A stretch of 64,000 nucleotides of DNA from Hydractinia symbiolongicarpus (taxonomy: Eukaryota > Cnidaria > Hydrozoa > Anthoathecata > Hydractiniidae). The position numbers were made by a program, and so were the translations under genes. The stretch lies in NCBI RefSeq assembly GCF_029227915.1, contig NC_079885.1, forward strand, positions 15,573,001 through 15,637,000, in the 5' to 3' direction. The notes under the pieces were generated by a model. That model saw only the letters and a list, made by a program, of their open reading frames with translations. It did no database searches and had not been told where the DNA came from. Below, piece by piece: positions 57,741-64,000 of this stretch; positions within the stretch are counted from its first letter, which is position 1, and each line of letters starts with the position of its first letter.

Positions 57741-57859
57741 GTCTACGACCATACCACGATGAACACACCTGTTCTCGTCCGATCACGGAAGTTAAGCATC
57801 GTTGGGCCGGGATAGTACTTGGATGGGGGACCGCCTGGGAACTCCCGGTGTCGTAGGCT
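57741..57859 (+). rRNA. 5S rRNA: 5S rRNA gene, copy 102 (T63)
   Basis: Complete gene, counterpart of copy 5. Type B spacer upstream. Confidence 0.97.
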
Positions 57860-58309
57860 ATTGACTTTTTCACGTTACATTATTTATCATTACGACTGGG
57901 ACGTATCTTTTTTACGCAATAGCCGCTGAGTAAATCAAGAAAGAGACATGATTAGAAGTTGCTTTCCCTTCAAAACGGCTACAATCTTGCTGCAATAAAT
58001 GCGCCACGTCGCAAATAAATGGATTACGAGCGTCAGACAAAGAAAATGGCGATGTAGTTACTTTGCTAATCAACTTTGTCATAATAAAATTAAGTCGGAA
58101 AGCACCCTAGATTTCCTTCGTTGGAACTTTTTACCGGAAATCATAAAGCGCATTATTGTTGTCAAGAATCGATAGCGCTTAAAAAGAGCTGTCAAACGCA
58201 CATAAACACGACCTATTTCGAATGATCCAGTCAAGAAATATGACCTTTAAAGTTTGAACCATTTTCGATGTAATGTGCTAATAAATCGTAGATATCTGCC
58301 CGTTTGTTT

Positions 58310-58428
58310 GTCTACGACCATACCACGATGAGCACACCTGTTCTCGTCCGATCACGGAAGTTAAGCATCGTCGGGCCGGGATAGTACTTGGATGGGGGAC
58401 CGCCTGGGAACTCCCGGTGTCGTAGGCT
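58310..58428 (+). rRNA. 5S rRNA: 5S rRNA gene, copy 103 (G23)
   Basis: Complete gene, counterpart of copy 6. Type C spacer upstream. Confidence 0.97.
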
Positions 58429-58878
58429 ATTGACTTTTTCACGTTACATTATTTATCATTACGACTGTGACGTATCTTTTTTACGAAATAGCCGCTGAGT
58501 AAATCAAGAAAGAGACATGATTAGAAGTTGCTTTCCCTTCAAAACGGCTACGATCTGGCAGCAATAAATGCGCCAAGTCGCAAATGAATGGATTACGAGC
58601 GTCAGACAAAGAAAATGGCGATGTAGTAACTTTGCTAATTAACTTTGTCATATGAAAATTAAGTCGGAAAGCACCCTAGATTTCCTTCGTTGGAACTTTT
58701 TACCGGAAATCATAAAGCGCATGGTTGTCGTAATTAATGGATAGCGCTTGAAATGAGCTTTCAAATGCACATAAAAACGACCTATTTCGGATGATCCAGT
58801 CAAGAAATATGACCTTTAAAGTTTAAACCATTTTCGATGTAATGTGCTAATAAATCGTAGATATCTGCCCGTTTGTTT

Positions 58879-58997
58879 GTTTACGACCATACCACGATGA
58901 ACACACCTGTTCTCGTCCGATCACGGAAGTTAAGCATCGTCGGGCCGGGATAGTACTTGGATGGGGGACCGCCTGGGAACTCCCGGTGTCGTAGGCT
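58879..58997 (+). rRNA. 5S rRNA: 5S rRNA gene, copy 104 (T3)
   Basis: Complete gene, counterpart of copy 7. First member of the run of A-A' dimers. Confidence 0.97.
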
Positions 58998-59448
58998 ATT
59001 GACTTTTTCACGTTACATTATTTATCATTACGACTGTGACGTATCTTTTTTACGAAATAGCCGCTGAGTAAATCAAGAAAGAGACATGATTAGAAGTTGC
59101 TTTCCCTTCAAAACGGCTACGATCTGGCAGCAATAAATGCGCCAAGTCGCAAATGAATGGATTACGAGCGTCAGACAAAAAAAAATGGCGATGTAGTTAA
59201 TTTGCTAATTAACTTTGTCATATGAAAATTAAGTCTGAAAGTACCCTAGATTGCCTTCGTTGGAACTTTTTACCGGAAATCATAAAGCGCATGGTTGTCG
59301 TAATTAATGGATAGCGCTTGAAATGAGCTTTCAAATGCACATAAAAACGACCTATTTCGGATGATCCAGTCAAGAAATATGACCTTTAAAGTTTAAACCA
59401 TTTTCGATGTAATGTGCTAATAAATCGTAGATATCTGCCCGTTTGTTT

Positions 59449-59567
59449 GTTTACGACCATACCACGATGAACACACCTGTTCTCGTCCGATCACGGAAGT
59501 TAAGCATCGTCGGGCCGGGATAGTACTTGGATGGGGGACCGCCTGGGAACTCCCGGTGTCGTAGGCT
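59449..59567 (+). rRNA. 5S rRNA: 5S rRNA gene, copy 105 (T3)
   Basis: Complete gene, counterpart of copy 8, behind an A' spacer with an A9 tract. Confidence 0.97.
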
Positions 59568-60017
59568 ATTGACTTTTTCACGTTACATTATTTATCATTA
59601 CGACTGTGACGTATCTTTTTTACGAAATAGCCGCTGAGTAAATCAAGAAAGAGACATGATTAGAAGTTGCTTTCCCTTCAAAACGGCTACGATCTGGCAG
59701 CAATAAATGCGCCAAGTCGCAAATGAATGGATTACGAGCGTCAGACAAAAAAAATGGCGATGTAGTTAATTTGCTAATTAACTTTGTCATATGAAAATTA
59801 AGTCTGAAAGTACCCTAGATTGCCTTCGTTGGAACTTTTTACCGGAAATCTTAAAGCGCATGGTTGTCGTAATTAATCGATAGCGCTTGAAATGAGCTTT
59901 CAAATGCACATAAACACGACCTATTTCGGATAATCCAGTCAAGAAATATGACCTTTAAAGTTTAAACCATTTTCGATGTAATGTGCTAATAAATCGTAGA
60001 TATCTGCCCGTTTGTTT

Positions 60018-60136
60018 GTCTACGACCATACCACGATGAACACACCTGTTCTCGTCCGATCACGGAAGTTAAGCATCGTTGGGCCGGGATAGTACTTGGA
60101 TGGGGGACCGCCTGGGAACTCCCGGTGTCGTAGGCT
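60018..60136 (+). rRNA. 5S rRNA: 5S rRNA gene, copy 106 (T63)
   Basis: Complete gene, counterpart of copy 9. Type B spacer upstream. Confidence 0.97.
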
Positions 60137-60586
60137 ATTGACTTTTTCACGTTACATTATTTATCATTACGACTGGGACGTATCTTTTTTACGCAATAGC
60201 CGCTGAGTAAATCAAGAAAGAGACATGATTAGAAGTTGCTTTCCCTTCAAAACGGCTACAATCTTGCTGCAATAAATGCGCCACGTCGCAAATAAATGGA
60301 TTACGAGCGTCAGACAAAGAAAATGGCGATGTAGTTACTTTGCTAATCAACTTTGTCATAATAAAATTAAGTCGGAAAGCACCCTAGATTTCCTTCGTTG
60401 GAACTTTTTACCGGAAATCATAAAGCGCATTATTGTTGTCAAGAATCGATAGCGCTTAAAAAGAGCTGTCAAACGCACATAAACACGACCTATTTCGAAT
60501 GATCCAGTCAAGAAATATGACCTTTAAAGTTTGAACCATTTTCGATGTAATGTGCTAATAAATCGTAGATATCTGCCCGTTTGTTT

Positions 60587-60705
60587 GTCTACGACCATAC
60601 CACGATGAGCACACCTGTTCTCGTCCGATCACGGAAGTTAAGCATCGTCGGGCCGGGATAGTACTTGGATGGGGGACCGCCTGGGAACTCCCGGTGTCGT
60701 AGGCT
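60587..60705 (+). rRNA. 5S rRNA: 5S rRNA gene, copy 107 (G23)
   Basis: Complete gene, counterpart of copy 10. Type C spacer upstream. Confidence 0.97.
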
Positions 60706-61155
60706 ATTGACTTTTTCACGTTACATTATTTATCATTACGACTGTGACGTATCTTTTTTACGAAATAGCCGCTGAGTAAATCAAGAAAGAGACATGATTA
60801 GAAGTTGCTTTCCCTTCAAAACGGCTACGATCTGGCAGCAATAAATGCGCCAAGTCGCAAATGAATGGATTACGAGCGTCAGACAAAGAAAATGGCGATG
60901 TAGTAACTTTGCTAATTAACTTTGTCATATGAAAATTAAGTCGGAAAGCACCCTAGATTTCCTTCGTTGGAACTTTTTACCGGAAATCATAAAGCGCATG
61001 GTTGTCGTAATTAATGGATAGCGCTTGAAATGAGCTTTCAAATGCACATAAAAACGACCTATTTCGGATGATCCAGTCAAGAAATATGACCTTTAAAGTT
61101 TAAACCATTTTCGATGTAATGTGCTAATAAATCGTAGATATCTGCCCGTTTGTTT

Positions 61156-61274
61156 GTTTACGACCATACCACGATGAACACACCTGTTCTCGTCCGATCA
61201 CGGAAGTTAAGCATCGTCGGGCCGGGATAGTACTTGGATGGGGGACCGCCTGGGAACTCCCGGTGTCGTAGGCT
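61156..61274 (+). rRNA. 5S rRNA: 5S rRNA gene, copy 108 (T3)
   Basis: Complete gene, counterpart of copy 11 but with C102 intact. Type A spacer upstream. Confidence 0.97.
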
Positions 61275-61725
61275 ATTGACTTTTTCACGTTACATTATTT
61301 ATCATTACGACTGTGACGTATCTTTTTTACGAAATAGCCGCTGAGTAAATCAAGAAAGAGACATGATTAGAAGTTGCTTTCCCTTCAAAACGGCTACGAT
61401 CTGGCAGCAATAAATGCGCCAAGTCGCAAATGAATGGATTACGAGCGTCAGACAAAAAAAAATGGCGATGTAGTTAATTTGCTAATTAACTTTGTCATAT
61501 GAAAATTAAGTCTGAAAGTACCCTAGATTGCCTTCGTTGGAACTTTTTACCGGAAATCATAAAGCGCATGGTTGTCGTAATTAATGGATAGCGCTTGAAA
61601 TGAGCTTTCAAATGCACATAAAAACGACCTATTTCGGATGATCCAGTCAAGAAATATGACCTTTAAAGTTTAAACCATTTTCGATGTAATGTGCTAATAA
61701 ATCGTAGATATCTGCCCGTTTGTTT

Positions 61726-61844
61726 GTTTACGACCATACCACGATGAACACACCTGTTCTCGTCCGATCACGGAAGTTAAGCATCGTCGGGCCGGGATAG
61801 TACTTGGATGGGGGACCGCCTGGGAACTCCCGGTGTCGTAGGCT
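61726..61844 (+). rRNA. 5S rRNA: 5S rRNA gene, copy 109 (T3)
   Basis: Complete gene behind an A' spacer with an A9 tract, 570 bp from copy 108. Confidence 0.97.
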
Positions 61845-62294
61845 ATTGACTTTTTCACGTTACATTATTTATCATTACGACTGTGACGTATCTTTTTTAC
61901 GAAATAGCCGCTGAGTAAATCAAGAAAGAGACATGATTAGAAGTTGCTTTCCCTTCAAAACGGCTACGATCTGGCAGCAATAAATGCGCCAAGTCGCAAA
62001 TGAATGGATTACGAGCGTCAGACAAAGAAAATGGCGATGTAGTAACTTTGCTAATTAACTTTGTCATATGAAAATTAAGTCGGAAAGCACCCTAGATTTC
62101 CTTCGTTGGAACTTTTTACCGGAAATCATAAAGCGCATGGTTGTCGTAATTAATGGATAGCGCTTGAAATGAGCTTTCAAATGCACATAAAAACGACCTA
62201 TTTCGGATGATCCAGTCAAGAAATATGACCTTTAAAGTTTAAACCATTTTCGATGTAATGTGCTAATAAATCGTAGATATCTGCCCGTTTGTTT

Positions 62295-62413
62295 GTTTAC
62301 GACCATACCACGATGAACACACCTGTTCTCGTCCGATCACGGAAGTTAAGCATCGTCGGGCCGGGATAGTACTTGGATGGGGGACCGCCTGGGAACTCCC
62401 GGTGTCGTAGGCT
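62295..62413 (+). rRNA. 5S rRNA: 5S rRNA gene, copy 110 (T3)
   Basis: Complete gene, T3 allele. Type A spacer upstream. Confidence 0.97.
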
Positions 62414-62864
62414 ATTGACTTTTTCACGTTACATTATTTATCATTACGACTGTGACGTATCTTTTTTACGAAATAGCCGCTGAGTAAATCAAGAAAGAGA
62501 CATGATTAGAAGTTGCTTTCCCTTCAAAACGGCTACGATCTGGCAGCAATAAATGCGCCAAGTCGCAAATGAATGGATTACGAGCGTCAGACAAAAAAAA
62601 ATGGCGATGTAGTTAATTTGCTAATTAACTTTGTCATATGAAAATTAAGTCTGAAAGTACCCTAGATTGCCTTCGTTGGAACTTTTTACCGGAAATCATA
62701 AAGCGCATGGTTGTCGTAATTAATGGATAGCGCTTGAAATGAGCTTTCAAATGCACATAAAAACGACCTATTTCGGATGATCCAGTCAAGAAATATGACC
62801 TTTAAAGTTTAAACCATTTTCGATGTAATGTGCTAATAAATCGTAGATATCTGCCCGTTTGTTT

Positions 62865-62983
62865 GTTTACGACCATACCACGATGAACACACCTGTTCTC
62901 GTCCGATCACGGAAGTTAAGCATCGTCGGGCCGGGATAGTACTTGGATGGGGGACCGCCTGGGAACTCCCGGTGTCGTAGGCT
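62865..62983 (+). rRNA. 5S rRNA: 5S rRNA gene, copy 111 (T3)
   Basis: Complete gene behind an A' spacer with an A9 tract, 570 bp from copy 110. Confidence 0.97.
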
Positions 62984-63433
62984 ATTGACTTTTTCACGTT
63001 ACATTATTTATCATTACGACTGTGACGTATCTTTTTTACGAAATAGCCGCTGAGTAAATCAAGAAAGAGACATGATTAGAAGTTGCTTTCCCTTCAAAAC
63101 GGCTACGATCTGGCAGCAATAAATGCGCCAAGTCGCAAATGAATGGATTACGAGCGTCAGACAAAAAAAATGGCGATGTAGTTAATTTGCTAATTAACTT
63201 TGTCATATGAAAATTAAGTCTGAAAGTACCCTAGATTGCCTTCGTTGGAACTTTTTACCGGAAATCTTAAAGCGCATGGTTGTCGTAATTAATCGATAGC
63301 GCTTGAAATGAGCTTTCAAATGCACATAAACACGACCTATTTCGGATAATCCAGTCAAGAAATATGACCTTTAAAGTTTAAACCATTTTCGATGTAATGT
63401 GCTAATAAATCGTAGATATCTGCCCGTTTGTTT

Positions 63434-63552
63434 GTCTACGACCATACCACGATGAACACACCTGTTCTCGTCCGATCACGGAAGTTAAGCATCGTTGGGC
63501 CGGGATAGTACTTGGATGGGGGACCGCCTGGGAACTCCCGGTGTCGTAGGCT
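63434..63552 (+). rRNA. 5S rRNA: 5S rRNA gene, copy 112 (T63)
   Basis: Last complete gene, T63 allele. Type B spacer upstream with an A8 tract. A further gene is expected at about 64003. Confidence 0.97.
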
Positions 63553-64000
63553 ATTGACTTTTTCACGTTACATTATTTATCATTACGACTGGGACGTATC
63601 TTTTTTACGCAATAGCCGCTGAGTAAATCAAGAAAGAGACATGATTAGAAGTTGCTTTCCCTTCAAAACGGCTACAATCTTGCTGCAATAAATGCGCCAC
63701 GTCGCAAATAAATGGATTACGAGCGTCAGACAAAGAAAATGGCGATGTAGTTACTTTGCTAATCAACTTTGTCATAATAAAATTAAGTCGGAAAGCACCC
63801 TAGATTTCCTTCGTTGGAACTTTTTACCGGAAATCATAAAGCGCATTATTGTTGTCAAGAATCGATAGCGCTTAAAAAGAGCTGTCAAACGCACATAAAC
63901 ACGACCTATTTCGAATGATCCAGTCAAGAAATATGACCTTTAAAGTTTGAACCATTTTCGATGTAATGTGCTAATAAATCGTAGATATCTGCCCGTTTGT
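63553..64000 (+). repeat. 5S spacer, type C, cut by window end
   Basis: This spacer follows copy 112. It has B-type sequence just behind the gene (gactgggacg, acgcaatag) and C-type sequence further on (gctaatcaac, gtcataataaaatt, gcattattgttgtcaag, ttgaacc). A TATA-like TAATAAAT sits at 63972-63979, so copy 113 should start at about 64003. No other gene is seen. Confidence 0.9.

Larger units (their letters stand above)
55196..61557 (+). repeat. 6.36-kb segment repeated from window start, second copy
   Basis: This is the counterpart of 1-6361 and covers copies 98-108. It directly continues the right end of the second 17-kb block, so the array returns here to the sequence with which the window opens. 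It ends where the spacer of copy 109 (type A') departs from that of copy 12 (type B). Confidence 0.88.
58879..62983 (+). repeat. Repeated A-A' dimers at the right end
   Basis: Units run A, A', B, C (copies 104-107), A, A' (108-109), A, A' (110-111), then B (112) and C after it. The A' gene is 570 bp from its A partner each time because of the A9 tract. The same A, A', B, C run is present at copies 7-10. Extra A-A' pairs here point to a recent local dimer amplification. Confidence 0.82.
1..64000 (+). repeat. 5S rDNA tandem array, 569-bp unit, 112 complete genes
   Basis: The whole window is head-to-tail copies of one unit, a 119-nt 5S rRNA gene plus about 450 bp of AT-rich spacer, all in the same orientation. 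Gene starts are 569 bp apart in 103 of 111 intervals. The seven 570-bp steps come from one extra A in an A-tract of the spacer, or from equivalent junctions in B-type spacers, and the single 568-bp step is a 1-nt deletion inside the gene of copy 33. No unique sequence interrupts the array and neither end of it is reached. Uniform orientation and length, with shared and reshuffled variants, are the usual marks of concerted evolution by unequal exchange and gene conversion. Confidence 0.98.

Noticed and set aside
1-64000. CRISPR-like regular repeat structure
   Set aside because: The period is 569 bp, both 'repeat' and 'spacer' are conserved between units, and the conserved core is a 5S rRNA gene.
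1-64000. Bacterial or organellar rDNA
   Set aside because: Genes are isolated 5S units with Pol III terminators and a TFIIIA-type internal promoter, and no 16S or 23S sequence is present.

Overview
The window is one uninterrupted tandem array of eukaryotic 5S ribosomal RNA genes. I count 112 complete genes, all on the + strand, each taken as 119 nt. They repeat every 569 bp: 103 of the 111 start-to-start intervals are 569, seven are 570 and one is 568. Each unit is a 5S gene plus an AT-rich spacer of about 450 bp. I find no protein gene, no second RNA gene that stands up, no transposon and no unique flanking DNA. Both window ends lie inside the array; the next gene is expected to start at about 64003, just outside.

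The organism is a eukaryote, most likely an animal. The gene has the metazoan-style start GTCTACGACCATACC, the box C core TTGGATGGGGGACCGCCTGG and a Pol III oligo-T terminator just downstream. It differs at several sites from the vertebrate 5S sequence as I know it, and the TTCTCGTCCGATCAC loop region looks more protostome-like to me. I cannot name a phylum with confidence.

Every unit carries the same working parts: a TATA-like TAATAAAT at -31 to -24, internal box A, intermediate element and box C inside the gene, a T5 tract six bases past the gene end and a T6 tract about 48 bases past it. Spacers fall into a few families that I name A to F, and these travel with particular 5S alleles: T3 with A, T63 with B, E and D (D adds A40), G23 with a subset of C.

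Layout. Copies 1-10 are built mainly from an A-B-C trimer. Copies 11-24 are mixed and contain the E family and chimeric spacers. Copies 25-36 are a 3.4 kb hexamer (C, A, D, C, C, A/C chimera) present twice. From 21697 a 30-unit block of 17,071 bp is present twice in direct tandem (21697-38767 and 38768-55838) with very few differences. From 55196 to 61557 the array repeats the first 6.36 kb of the window at an offset of 55,195-55,196 bp. The right end (58879-62983) shows repeated A-A' dimers. Together this is a record of repeated unequal exchange at scales of 2, 3, 6, 30 and 67 or more units.

Most genes look functional: 66 of 112 belong to four common alleles. A minority carry changes in paired or promoter positions, and copies 31 and 33 are probable pseudogenes. 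In the notes, positions such as T63 are gene positions 1-119; the reference allele is the one in copy 15; copy numbers run left to right; 'spacer upstream' means the spacer before that gene.
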